Source: Diphasiastrum complanatum
Taxonomy: Eukaryota; Streptophyta; Lycopodiopsida; Lycopodiales; Lycopodiaceae
Direction: 5' to 3'
Length of the DNA stretch: 64,000 nt
NCBI GenBank assembly: GCA_029204225.1
Contig: MU831915.1
Location: forward strand, 1-64,000
Below, in pieces: positions 35,155 to 45,931 of the stretch. The notes under the pieces are model-generated. The model saw only the letters and a program-made list of their open reading frames with translations. It did not search any database and had not been told where the DNA came from. The number at the start of each line of letters is the position of its first letter. Position 1 is the stretch's first letter. Position numbers and translations under genes: made by a program.

Positions 35155-35685
35155 ATTTGAAGCTTGCAATAATGGTTCATTTGTGTAATAGACTTATTTT
35201 TGAATTGCTAGTGTTTGAACAAAGATATTCAAAGAAAAGGAAAGAGAGCAAGCGTTGAAAGAGCGAACAAGCTTGCGCTCAATCTTTGAGCTTACCGGTG
35301 AGTTTGTGTTCTTTCAATTTTTTGATTATTTGAATACGTTACCTAAGATAGTAAAAAGTCAAATGTAATTCATTATTTTCATTTTGTTCAAAGCAGTGTC
35401 GTATTTTATCACATCACACTAGAAATTAGTTAATATGAAAGAGTGAAATGTAGGTAATTAAAATTCCCAATCCTAGGAGGTGTGTAGTTTTTACTTTAAG
35501 TCGAGGTTCTAATCTTTCCTTGAATGAAAAAATCTACATGCCGCAGGGAGGGAATATGAGGCGACATTCTGAAATAGGACATAACTGCAAGGTTCGGGTA
35601 TTGTAATTATCACATTCAATTCTAACTATAAAAGTATTGCAATGAATATAAAAAAAAAAAATTTGAATGCACATGAATTTGAGTA

Positions 35686-37280
35686 TTAATAATCATAAAT
35701 CATTCTCGTCATTCTCGTCAAGTCTTGACACTCATCTGAATCTAGGTCTAAGTATAATTGTATATTTTCGATCGTGTCTCTTTGATAATGTGAGCTACCC
35801 TCATATTCAACCTCCTCTTGTTCTAGTTCTATCTCATCCAAACGTGGGGGCCTCAAATTACCCTCAATTTGGCCTTGTACGATTGTAGGAATCTCATCAT
35901 TTGCAATTGTATCTTCTTCTTCCGTCATTTCCATATTATTTGGAGCTTGGATGAGTAGTTCATATTCTTCCAAAACCACAAAATTAGGTGGTGGTGTGTC
36001 GTATCCAATGTTACAATATCTTTTCTTTCAAACACATGTCGTTTTCTTGTATTAAGTTGGATCACATACCACCATCTTGGATCTATTCAATCTGGATGAA
36101 ATATAAAGTGCCAATGGATGATATATAATATGCCAAAGAATTAAAAAAATTAAGTTAGTCTTATAAAATCGATACAGAAATAAGATATTAAGAATATTAA
36201 TGACATTGGGATTGTAGATTCTCACATGTTCGCAATGTCATGGCAATACTAAATTGTCATGAGAGTCCATTGATATACATTTTGTTGAGTCGATTTAAAA
36301 AAACATTGAGTTATCATTTCTAATTGTGGCTTGCTTCCACGATAGATGACCTTAAACCATTTTACGTCTAAAATAAAGTATTTGTCGTTAGTCTTGTAAT
36401 CGACTTCATAAATATGTTGCAATGTGCCGACATAGTTTAGGTCGTCCGAAACGACATTCACGTCGCTCGCACTACAACGACTATCATGTTGAAAATTGGC
36501 CATTATACCACAATCATATGTATGTCGCTTGTTGTCAACTCTCTCAACGCGATAATGATGTCTATATGCCCACATGGCAGTGTATGATTTATAGTAAAAT
36601 ACAAAAAAAAAAAAACAAAAACAAAAACAAAACAAATTTGTGTAAATTAAAATACTATTTATATATTGAGTAGTACAAAAACAAAACTTCACAAAGACAA
36701 TAATACACTAATCTTCCATCCACATCCGCGAACAAATTCTCATTCCAATTTGGTCACTTCTTATCTTTTTTCGAATGCTTGTAACATCGTATCAAAAACT
36801 CATTCACGAGTGCATTTTGAAGGTAAAGGCTCCAAAGGTTTCACAAAGACAATACTACACTAATCTTCCATCCACATCCGCGAACAAATTCCCATTCCAA
36901 TTTGGTCACTTCTTATATGTTTTCGAATGCTTGTAACATCGTATCAAAAACCCATTCACAAGTGCATTTTGAAGGTAAAGGCTCCAAATGTTCGTCGTTC
37001 TCCAACATTCTCCTTCTTCTTTGATTGATATTTCTTCTTCGTTTTGAAGTTATGTTTCTTTCCTTTTTGGCTTCTTCATAACTTGAAATCCACTTTTCCA
37101 TTTATCCACAATTATATAATATGAACGTCTCAAGTTTCTCTTTTAATCGAGATCAAAGTCTCTTTTGCACACCATTTCCTTGTGGTACTTCACCCTTAAC
37201 ACCTTCATCTTCTTCTTCACATATCATTTTTGGACTTGCAGGATGCAATTGTGAGATTGTTTCGGTGATATAAGTACAAG
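35686..37280 (-). mobile_element. CACTA (En/Spm) transposase C-terminal part, copy B
   Basis: Read right to left: the pre-DUF4216 linker (36913-37270), DUF4216 with TYDCGIMANFQHD, YVGTLQHIYEVDYKTNDKYF and DVKWFKVIYRG (36249-36600), DPRWWYVIQLNTRKRHVFER (about 36000-36090), then an acidic tail (35686-35979, with EEYELLIQAPNNMEMTEEED). The order and motifs match the C-terminal half of TNP2 proteins. 36285-37280 is homologous to 1-780. A T-rich interval just before the DUF4216 start looks like a former intron end. Not intact. Confidence 0.82.
36689..36996. repeat. 152-bp tandem duplication within CACTA copy B
   Basis: TCACAAAGACAATA starts at 36689 and again at 36841. The two units (both with CCATCCACATCCGCGAACAA and CATTTTGAAGGTAAAGGCTC) differ at only a few positions. 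Copy A at the window start has a single unit, so the duplication happened in this copy, fairly recently. Confidence 0.9.
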
Positions 37281-37303
37281 CCAACCTTCTTTTTCTAGAT
37301 ATA

Positions 37304-37944
37304 TGACACATGGCATCAATCTATTGATTGCATGGGCCACATCCTTTGGTTAGGTGTCACATCCCATGTGTAGAGGACAGCTCACACGTGTGGAATAAGC
37401 TGAAGTAGGCAAGTTTTGACTTCTAAAAGATTTCCAAGTAGATCTCCATGTAGGAAATTGGACCAAAAGTGCTCAAAATAGAAAGTTTGATCCAAGTGTC
37501 AATTTTGCATGATGAATCATCACATGACAAAGCACCCTCACACATGTGGGATCAGAGGGATGATCAGTACCACGAGCTCCCACTTTTTGTATATGTAGAG
37601 CCACATTTGGCCATAATCAGAGAAGCAACACCAATTTTGGTTTTCGAGGCAATTCTTGTCAATTTCATCATTTGTCTTGATTTTTTTTTATAGTTTTGAG
37701 TTCCTATCATATTGTACTTTGATTTCAGGCTGGAGTCCGTACTTTGACATGTTTTCACACGCGTGAAACCAGCAAGTACAACTCCCCTTCATTTATGATT
37801 GTTCTTGTTAGATTTTCTCATCTAAATTTGATCTAAATTGATCTAAATCTTGTGTAGATTGGTAGATCAATTGTATCTAACATCCAATCACTCTTGTGGA
37901 TCATTTTAGGATCCATTCTTGGTCCAATTTTGCAGATTTCCACA
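37304..37944 (+). mobile_element. 5' LTR of a copia-type element
   Basis: The right edge is CCACA at 37944, directly before a primer site. The left edge is ambiguous: TG at 37304 or at 37365. It contains CACACGTGTG at 37383 and the related words CACACATGTGG and CACACGCGTG. It abuts CACTA copy B on its left. Confidence 0.55.
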
Positions 37945-37957
37945 TGGTATCGGAGCC
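37945..37957 (+). other. Primer-binding site (tRNA-iMet type)
   Basis: TGGTATCGGAGCC, the common initiator-tRNA-Met primer site of plant copia and gypsy elements, follows directly after the LTR end CCACA. Confidence 0.8.
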
Positions 37958-39643
37958 AAGTACAAGAGGATTTATGAAGATTTGATGGGGTTGATCCAAA
38001 ACTAAGCCCAAATTAGCAAGTTTTAAAAACTAGCTAATTTTGATGTGGCGAGTTGGCTAGGATAGGCATACTCAAAATTTATGGACAAAAACTTGTTGTG
38101 GGCTTCAGGGGTACTTTTCACACGTGCTAGAATGTACAGTACCAGTTTTGGAGCCTTATGTTTCAGTTTGATGCTAAATCTCCCAAATTAACAAGTTTGT
38201 GGAAACTAGCTAATTTTGAGGTAGAGAGTTTGAATTGATAGCTAGATTCAATTTTTTTGTACCAAAACTTGTTGTAGGCTATAGGTGTACTTTCCACACG
38301 TGTGGGGCCATACACAACCTGTTTTGGTTGGGAAAATTCAAATTGATTCATAATTTGACTCATACACCCAAATTTAGAGATTTTTAGTGCAAATTCAAGC
38401 TTTTTCTATAGAGATTCTATTCCTATGATTTGTTCTTGGGTTAGATCATCCAAATAATTTATTTGAAGCTTGATTTCAGGTGCATTAAATGTGTTTCTCT
38501 GATTTTTTGAGTACATGTCAAAGTTGAGAGAGATATTGCCAAAAATCATAGATTAAGGAGTGATATGCAAGGTGAGAGGTTGAAATCCATTGTACCATCA
38601 CTCTAGATTTGTTCAAGAGTGATAGCCTTGCTATGTAGAGGGCAAGATCTAGAAGCTCATTTTGTGTTGGTATTGGTGGAGAGTTTGTCTTCTCCTAGGT
38701 GATCAAATCTTTCTAAGTGGCATTAGCTCTTTGAAGCACAGTATCTTAGTGAAAGAGAAGAATCACAACTTTTGATTTTGAATTTCATTCCAACTCTTAA
38801 GAGGTAGAGTCATTGGTGGAATCCAATAGGGGTGAATGAATTCAATTTATTGAGCAAAAATTGACATAGTATGTATGAAACTCAAAATAGTTCTATTCAA
38901 CTTTCTTTGTGAGAGTGTGAGGGTCAATTTGTGATCCCATTGGATGTCTAGAATGAGGAGGAGTCCATATTTGAGTATTCATGCATGGTTGAGATCTTTG
39001 TGAATCTCTAGTTGTCTAATTTTTAAGCTTTGTGAAAAATTATTGACATAGGTTGTTATCAAACTATTACAAATCCATTCCAAATCTCAAGAGTGAGATT
39101 CTTTGGGGATTCCAAAAGGGGTGATTGGATCTTAATTTTATGTGTTTGAATCAAATATACATGTCAAGTTTGAGTGATCTAGTGTAGATCCTATATTTTG
39201 TGAAAATTGGTGGTATAGTTTGTTGTCAAATCAAATCAAATTCATTCTTAATCTCAAGAGTGAGATTATTTGAGTCAAGAGTGAGTCCAAAAAAAGTGAT
39301 TAAGTTTGATTTTCATGTGTTTGAAACAAAACCCATCTTTTGTTCAATAATCTCAAGTGTTAGTCAAGTGAAAAGGAAAATCTAGGTGTAAATCTTTTCA
39401 TATCCATTTCAACTCTCAAAAAAAAGAGTGAGGCCAATAGGAGTTTGGATCTGATTTCTATAGTGATTTGATTCAAAGATTGTGTGCTTTTGTCTTAGTG
39501 ATCAAAGCAAAGTTTCCAAGTGACTAGTCATTAGTGTGAAGATTGATTCTTAGGTTTGTGAGCTAGATCTTTTGTAGATCCTTCTAGAGTATTGAATATG
39601 TTGAAGTATATTCTCTTGAGAGTCACAATTACATTTGTGAATC
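37958..39643 (+). repeat. Noncoding leader with tandem repeats
   Basis: 1.7 kb between the primer site and the first frame. A unit of about 175 bases containing AAATTAGCAAG or AAATTAACAAG and ACTAGCTAATTTTGA is duplicated at 38010 and 38185. A second series with CTCAAGAGTGAG-like words recurs at about 38788, 39073, 39243 and 39407. CCACACGTGTGG (38294) and CACACGTG (38119) lie in the first series. No coding potential. Confidence 0.7.
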
Positions 39644-40447
39644 ATGTCACAGGTTTTTATTCACATGGCATCAATAGGTGGCATCCTATTGAAGGCAAGT
39701 AAGGATCTTAAGTGCAACCTTTGTGGCAAGGGAGGATATTTTTCCTCAAGATGCTACAAAAAGAAGACCAATCCATCCAAGGACAACCAAAGCAAGGGGG
39801 CCGAGGTGAAGGATGGAGCTTCAAGTTTGAAATGCAAATACAAGAAGGAAAAATCCAAGGAAAGGTGTTTCCTTTGTGGAAAGTTGAATGAGGCTTGGAG
39901 TCTCACAAGGACTTGCAAGAATTGTCTTCAAGAGTCCATCACAACACATGTCAAAACTTTTGAGATTTTTTATTTGGAAGTGCATTGTTTGGTTCAAGAT
40001 GCAAAGGTAGATGTCACTTTCATGAAAGTAACTTGGATTTATTTCATGTCCTTGGAGAGTAGTCTGCTTGGAACTTTGGATAAGTTCAAACTTATTGCTA
40101 TTATCCAAGAGAAATCAATCAAGAATAAGGAGCAATCACAAAATGAAAATAGTCTCATTTATGCTCTCATGTCAACTTATGAAGAACCATTTTGCTTTGA
40201 AGAGATTTTTGTATCTCAAAGGTGGATTAAGGCAATACTAGCTGAGTGTGATGCCTTAAAATATAGCAAAGCATGTTTTCCTTGTAAACTTACATTGAAT
40301 ATAAAGTCAAGAAAATGGAAATGTCTTCATAATGTAGATTCTTTTGTTTTCAATAAGACCATGAATGATGTGTTCATTCATAAAGATGAAAATTGTAAGT
40401 TTTCAATCTTGAAGGCAAGTTGTAAACTTCTTATGAGAATACAGTGA
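39644..40447 (+). pseudogene. Copia gag zinc knuckle fused to RT start
   Basis: A 267-codon open frame with an ATG. Residues 24-37, CNLCGKGGYFSSRC, are a CCHC knuckle with His replaced by Tyr. A second Cys cluster (CFLCGK, CKNC) follows. Later residues LIYALMSTYEEPFCFEEIF and WIKAILAECDALKYSKAC match the entry of copia RT, and the protease, integrase and most of RT are missing. The frame is therefore an internal-deletion product, either neutral debris or a short non-autonomous derivative of the element whose LTR lies at 37.3-37.9 kb. The unbroken length is notable among the decayed neighbours. Confidence 0.7.
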
Positions 40448-40457
40448 AGCATCCAAA

Positions 40458-40810
40458 GTGGACACTTATATCCATAAGCAAGTAGTTAGCCTTATTGAGA
40501 TAGAAATACTTTTTGATTTCAATATTAGAAAAATCATGCCAAGTTGTGGTGATTTTTGGACTTATGTTTCTAGTATAAGTAATCTTGATAATCGTAGGAA
40601 GTGCATATTGAATGGTCATGATTGTTGTGATCATTATGAGACATGGAGGTCTCATATTTCCATCAAGAAGGAGCATCATGAAGAGGATCTTAAGGAGTCA
40701 TCTCAAGGTTCAAGTGTGCCAAGGATTGAGGAGGAGAGACTTTCACAAGTTGTGATTCCAAAAAGAAACTCAAGAAACATGGTTGAGCCCATGTGGCTCA
40801 CATTTCAAGG
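40458..40810 (+). pseudogene. Continuation of the collapsed copia element
   Basis: The frame HKQVVSLIEIEILFDFN...IKKEHHEEDLKESSQGSS follows a stop and frame change after 40447. A charged stretch (ESSQGSSVPRIEEERLSQ) resembles the acidic linker between copia integrase and RT. From about 40805 the sequence belongs to the minus-strand LINE, so the open frame beyond that point is a shadow. Confidence 0.4.
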
Positions 40811-42135
40811 GAAAGAGGAGCATATCTCATGTGGTGTACATCTCATACTTACTTTTTCCATCACCCACCTCCATCTAGCATGCATGGAGACTCCAAATTC
40901 CATCGGTATACCTAGGAGTCTGAATATAGCCCCTTCCTCAATGTGCATGCAGCCATTTCCCTTGAGGAACTCTGAATCCTTCCCTGATTTTTTTCTGTAG
41001 GCCGTCTTTGCATGGTTGATTTCCTCCTCCGAAGCCAAGCAAAAGGTGTCTAGACTGTCAAATAGCTCTCTCTTTGACTGACCATCATCCTTCATTATGA
41101 AGTTTACATCATCCACAAAAGCCTGATTGCAAAGCCTGATACTCATCTTCACTTGGATAGGCTGAATTTTCCCCTCCTCTATCTTGCTTCTCACTAGGTA
41201 ACTCAAGGCCTCCAAGGCTAGAATGAATAGGTAGGGTCTTAGCGGACAACCATGTCTGATCACCCTCTCAACCTAGAATGTATCAATCAATCTCCCATTG
41301 AGTATTGGCTGAGGCGTCCTTGAGGAGCACTGCAATATAATCTATGAACTGCGATCCTTAGCATGTCTAGTATGAAGCTCCACTCCATTCTGTCATAGGC
41401 CTTATACAAGTCAACTTTCATGAAGATTACCTCCTCCCTTCTCATGTCTGCTAAAGCCAACCCTTCCGAAAGGCTGAAAATGACCTCCTATATGTGTCTT
41501 CCTGGGACAAAACTCTTTTATTCCTCCCTAACCCAGCCAGCAAACCTCGGGTTCATACAATTAGCAAGAGCCTTCGCTAAGATTTTGTACCCCGTGGTGA
41601 GCATGGTGATGGGTGTCCAGTTTCTTATATTCCCTTTTGTCTCTTTTTTGTAAATGAGCTTAATGAGCCCCTGATTCATTTACTTCGGCAGTCCTCCCTT
41701 CAAGGTTGACTCCTCTCATACTTGTAACAATAGGAGTGCCACCTCCTCTCTAAAAGTGAAATAGAACTCAGCTCCAAGCCCATCAATGCCTAGTGACTTA
41801 CACTTCTTCTGTTCTTTAATGGCTTGTAAAATCTCCTCTAGGGTAAGGGGTCTTGGGATGTGGTCCATGTGTTGCTTGATTTTGAAAGCTCTAAAAGTCT
41901 CCTTGATGGGTCTATCTCCTTTCCCAGCCCACCACTTCCTGAAGAAGTTTTGAAGGTGCTCAATACTCAAACTCTTCTCTTCTAGCTCTCTAAGCCTGGT
42001 TTTTTCTGCCACCAGGTCAGCCCCTGCATCTTCTTCTCCCTTTCTCACTCTGTCCTCCAGTTCTTCCACCTTACGGTACAACTCTTCTCTTTCTTTTTTT
42101 CTCTTGGTAGCGATCTCCTTCTTAGCTCTGGCCAA
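40805..42135 (-). pseudogene. LINE ORF2 reverse transcriptase, truncated
   Basis: LTLEEILQAIKEQKKCKSLG with IDGLGAEFYFTF is the 'LxxAIxxxKxxKSPGxDGxxxEFYxxF' RT entry. Broken frames give LIKLIYKKETKGNIRNW, VIFMKVDLYKAYDRMEWSFI and then RHGCPLRPYLFILALEALSY. The active site is FVDD (in QAFVDDVNFIMKD), so both aspartates remain. FRLLGIPM corresponds to 'YLGxPL' further on. The coding stops at about 40805, where the element is cut. Not functional because of stops between 41263 and 41716. Confidence 0.83.
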
Positions 42136-42251
42136 AGTACTCTGAGTTATCTTGATGGCATTGATCCATCTCCTTGTGGCTGACCCTCTAACCAGGTATA
42201 GTTGTTGCCCCTCCTCTCCTGGATAAATGAGAAAAGTATAGGTTTGTGATT

Positions 42252-42927
42252 TCAGAAAGAGAAGTTTCTTTTGCTACTGTACTCCACTGAGGTCCCAATC
42301 TCCCTTAGTTGTTCCGAGATGTATCCTGTGTCAAGATGGGCCATTCTCAAGTGTTCTCCACTCTGCTGATTACTCCATGTGAAGTCCCTGTCTCCCTGGA
42401 TTTTCATGAGATCCAGTGCCCTCATCATGGTTAGCCACTCTGCTAACTCCAAGTCTCTTACTTGACTCTCTTTTCTCTTGTATCTATCTAAGTTTTGCTC
42501 AACCATGTTGAAATCTCCTAGCATCACCACATTGCCTCCCATGCCAGCTAACTCCTTCCAGAGAGAGATCTTTTCCATACTGGAGTTTCTTGCATAAATA
42601 AAGATGAACTTAACTTCCCTAAAGTTCTCTTGGAGAGTGACTTGGAGCCAGTCATGCCTCTTACTTTTTTTCACTTTTTCACCGTCTCTCCCAGCCTCCT
42701 GTGGATGCCTAGGGCAAGTCCTCCTACTTTTTTGGATGGTCTGTCCAATGCCATTCATACTCCATGGAGATGAGCTCCATGTTCTTCCTCAGATGTCCTT
42801 GATCCACTTTTACTTCTTGCAGGCAAATCATATTTGGCTGCACCTTGTTAACTCATAGCCAATTTCTCCAAGCCTTGGCCTTCAGCTCCTCCGTCAGGCC
42901 TCTGGTGTTTGCTGAAAGAACCAACAT
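42252..42927 (-). pseudogene. LINE ORF2 start and endonuclease domain
   Basis: Begins MLVLSANTRGLTEELKAKAW at 42927, six bases after the ORF1 stop and in the same frame. MICLQEVKVD (the 'xxxLQExK' motif) and, after a frame change, GNVVMLGDFNMVE (the catalytic 'GDFN') follow. FTWSNQQSGEH and LDTGYIS (for 'LDRxYxS') complete the apurinic-endonuclease-like fold. One stop at codon 25 (TGA) and a frameshift near 42740 break it. The catalytic motifs are otherwise largely kept. Confidence 0.82.
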
Positions 42928-42933
42928 AAGTGA

Positions 42934-44910
42934 CTAGTGATGAGTTTTTGACCCCCTCCCCCTGGCTCTCTTGAGTTTTTCCTTTTTTTTTGGTAGTGTT
43001 TGAGGAAATCTTGCCTCTTGGCTCCTCTTGCTCTCTGCTAGCCCATCAGTCGCCATCAGAGAGGATCCTCCTGTAGAGCAAATGTCAACATCAGACAATT
43101 TTGTGTGGGTTTGGTCCCCCTCTTCTCCTTGCAAATTTTTCTCTTTTGAATTTTCAGTCTCCTCGGAACAGTTCTGAGTTTTTTTATTCTCTCCAAATTT
43201 ACGCAAAGGACAATTGTACGATCGGTTGCTAGGAGTTTTAAACACTTGTCCTGAGAATTGTTCCGTACTGCCATTCAAGCGTATAGCCTCCGTATGCCCG
43301 GGGTGAGTGTTTTTCTTAGGGCTATCAAAATTGACCATTTTTTGCTCTTTTTTCAAATCTGACTTCGGGGGGGGGGGGCATACGGATGATTGTATTATCC
43401 TCTTGAGGGTCAAATTGGTCTCGGGTGATGGCTCATCTCTCCTGTAGTTTTCTGGTTCCAACTCCCTTAGAAATTCAAAGGCATTAGAGGTGGACAAGGG
43501 GGGATCTTTTGGCTGCTGCCTTGGAGCTTTGTCCTCTTGTTGACCTGTCAGTCCCTCTTGAAGGTGGGCCTTTCCTTTCCTCATGTTTGTGGGGCTTGGT
43601 TCAACCACCAGGCCAGTCTCTGAGTCGTCTTCCTTCTTTTCCTTACCCTTCTGGGCCTCAACAAAGGTGGAGACCCTGTTGAGGTCCCTATGAGCCATGC
43701 CACCTCTCATGCTTCTTTGTCCTCTTCTCCCCCAGTATGTGGTGAATCCCTCATTGTCTTCATCCAGCCAACTCTTTGCCTCCCATTTGCTTGTGTGAAA
43801 ATCTGCTTGAGGCTCTTTCTTGGGATTGTTTTTGGGCTTTGTGAGACAGTCTTTCACCAGGTGACCCCTCAATCTGCAATAAAAGCATGCATCTGGCAAG
43901 TTCTTTTACAAAACCTTTACCTGAGCATTGTAGGAAGGACCAACAACTCTAATAGTCTAGGGGGGATCTTTCTCCAAGTCCACCTCAACCAAAACTTGTC
44001 GAGACCACCTGGGATTATAGCCTTTCTCTTTCTTTTGAGCTATCATCTTTCCAATGGGATTCACCAGATAGTTGAGGTGATACCTCAGATGACAAGGAGT
44101 ATCCACCAACTCAATCCACACTGGGACTCTTGTGGGCTTCTTCTTCTTTGGATTGAAACTTGGATCATATTTGAACATAAAAAGTGGGGAGGCCCTGTAC
44201 ATCCAAGGGCCTTCTGCAAGAACTTTGTTCACACTATCCTCATCTGCCAAAATGAAACAAAAATAGCTCTTTCGCAAAATTTGAATTTTAGTAAGCATAA
44301 TGCCTCTTCGGGTCCATTGAGCAAGGACCCACTTCCTCAGCTCTTCCAAAGGTGGTCTAGGTCCCAGACATAGACCAAGCAGGGCTCTCTTCCGGTAGCT
44401 CTCCAAGGCTTGGGCCTCCACTTCAGCTAGTAATGAGACTACAGGCTCCTATGGGGTAGAAAGATGTGGTGCTTCTTGAACTTGTACTTGTTCTTTCCAT
44501 GGGGTAAACCCTGGTGGAAAGCTCCCATCACTAGCTACTTACTCCTTTCCTTTGCCCGTCTTCCTTTTGGTCACTCTTTTGGGAGAAGAGGACTCTTCCT
44601 GCCTTAAATCCATTTCTTCATCAGTCCAACTTATCTTCCTGGGTGTTGCCTCTCCCTTATGGCTCTCTGAAAGGCTCTTCCACTCTGCTTCAACTTCCAT
44701 CCCTTCTGAGCTCTCACCTATTTGTTCCAAGGATGGAGAGGCCTCTCTTCTCTCAGCTTGTGAATCATTCACCATGCCCTTGCTCTTCATCCATGAGGTG
44801 CTTGCTCTTATATTCCTTGATGTGTGAAAGAGCATCCCTGTCATGTATACTGGCTGCCTCCTCCTGCTCCTTCGTAAGATTTTGGACCAGTTGAGAGAAC
44901 TCAACTTCAT
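42934..44910 (-). pseudogene. LINE ORF1: DUF4283 and CCHC zinc knuckle
   Basis: Nucleic-acid-binding first ORF of the LINE. From 44910 to 42934 a single frame is kept with only a few stops (near 44539, 44450, 43957 and 43905). DUF4283 features are AEGPWMYRASPLFMFKYDPS and RVPVWIELVDTP. The junction reads RVVGPSYNAQVKVL, one stop, then KNLPDACFYCRLRGHLVKDC, a perfect CX2CX4HX4C knuckle. The C-terminal 300 residues are charged and Ser/Pro-rich and end in basic KKKEKLKRARGRGSK. Upstream of about 44780 the coding continues in another frame (AEEDEVEFSQLVQNLTKEQE). Recently inactive by appearance. Confidence 0.85.
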
Positions 44911-45594
44911 CTTCCTCAGCTAGCAACTTTGTTCCTGCTATCACTAAAGCTTGTTTGAAGCTTATTTGTCCACCTGTGGAAGCTTGCCTATGTACCCCCT
45001 TTGTGCAAGGGGTTCTTGTACCTTTTGCCTTGTCAATTGTGCCCTTGAAAGCTTGCTTTCTCTGGCTGAAAATCTCATTTTGCTACTGGTCAAACTGCGA
45101 TTGACCAGCTAAGGTCTGGAACTCTTCAAACTCCCTCAAAAGAGCCCTATTTCTCCATGGTTGAGTTGCCTTTGTGCTCTAGGAGCCTTTTGTGCCCTTC
45201 TCTTGCTCATCCCTCTTCATTAGATCATCTCCTTCGTTCTTCTTCTACTCCATCTTTTTCGCTTGGAAACTGTCCATCCGCAAAAAAAAAAACATCAATA
45301 ACTTTCAAACCAAAAGTTATCTGAAGAATCTCTTCGATCAGCTTGTAGAGGACACAATTTCACTCGTTTTATTTTTTAACATCAGCTCGATCTAACGGCA
45401 AGATCATCTGCAATATGCTCTAGAAGCCTATAGAAACCTAAAAAAATAGCATCTCCAAAGCTCTCCAATAGGATTTTCATATTTGATGATTAAAACTTTC
45501 AATATATATACTATTGCAATTGATCACAATATTGTTATTGGTTTTGTATGTCGGATTCCGAAATATGAGCAATGATTTCAAGATGTGCAATGTC

Positions 45595-45873
45595 TTAACT
45601 AGACATTAGGAACCGCATCGATTTCTTTGCTGGTGTCCGCTCGCCGTAAATTTCGCATGCTTGCTCGTAGATCTGGAGGAATCTGATAGGATCTGATGAC
45701 CCATCGTATTTAGGTATTTCCATTCGTGGTGCCCTCTGGACTGCTTGTAATGGTGTAACAGATACAGGTTGGCCCATTGGATCCATTGGTGCTGGTTCTG
45801 GCTCTACCTCGACTTGCGCAGCTGCTACTCTGGGAAGGTTTGCTGCTTGCATTAGAGGAGTTTTGAGTTCCAA
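45595..45873 (-). pseudogene. Gypsy gag N-terminal fragment
   Basis: A 92-residue frame: a Pro/Ala-rich start (VEVEPEPAPMDPMGQPVSV), then APRMEIPKYDGSSDPIRFLQ and IYEQACEIYGERTPAKKSM. The 'PxYDGxxDPxxFLxxYE' pattern is the entry to the retrotransposon gag domain. The frame stops where the rest of gag should follow. It lies 1.7 kb downstream of the minus-strand primer site at 47565, in the right orientation. Confidence 0.65.
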
Positions 45874-45931
45874 AAAGACCCTTTAAGAATTCGTGCAAGA
45901 TGCCTTTTTTATTATTAAAATAATATAACAC

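Larger units (their letters stand above)
40805..45290 (-). mobile_element. Plant L1-type LINE, 3' truncated
   Basis: The best-preserved element here. From right to left: ORF1 N-terminus (about 45270), DUF4283 (44421-43957), zinc knuckle (43887-43846), ORF1 stop (42934), ORF2 start (42927), endonuclease (42927-42252) and RT (42135-40805). The RT C-terminal part, the 3' UTR and any poly-A tail are missing, because a copia element meets it at about 40805. That is the opposite of the usual 5' truncation, so a later deletion or recombination removed the 3' end. Confidence 0.88.

Noticed and set aside
43690..44373. 227-residue plus-strand frame
   Set aside because: Shadow of the LINE ORF1, whose DUF4283 and zinc knuckle are on the minus strand.
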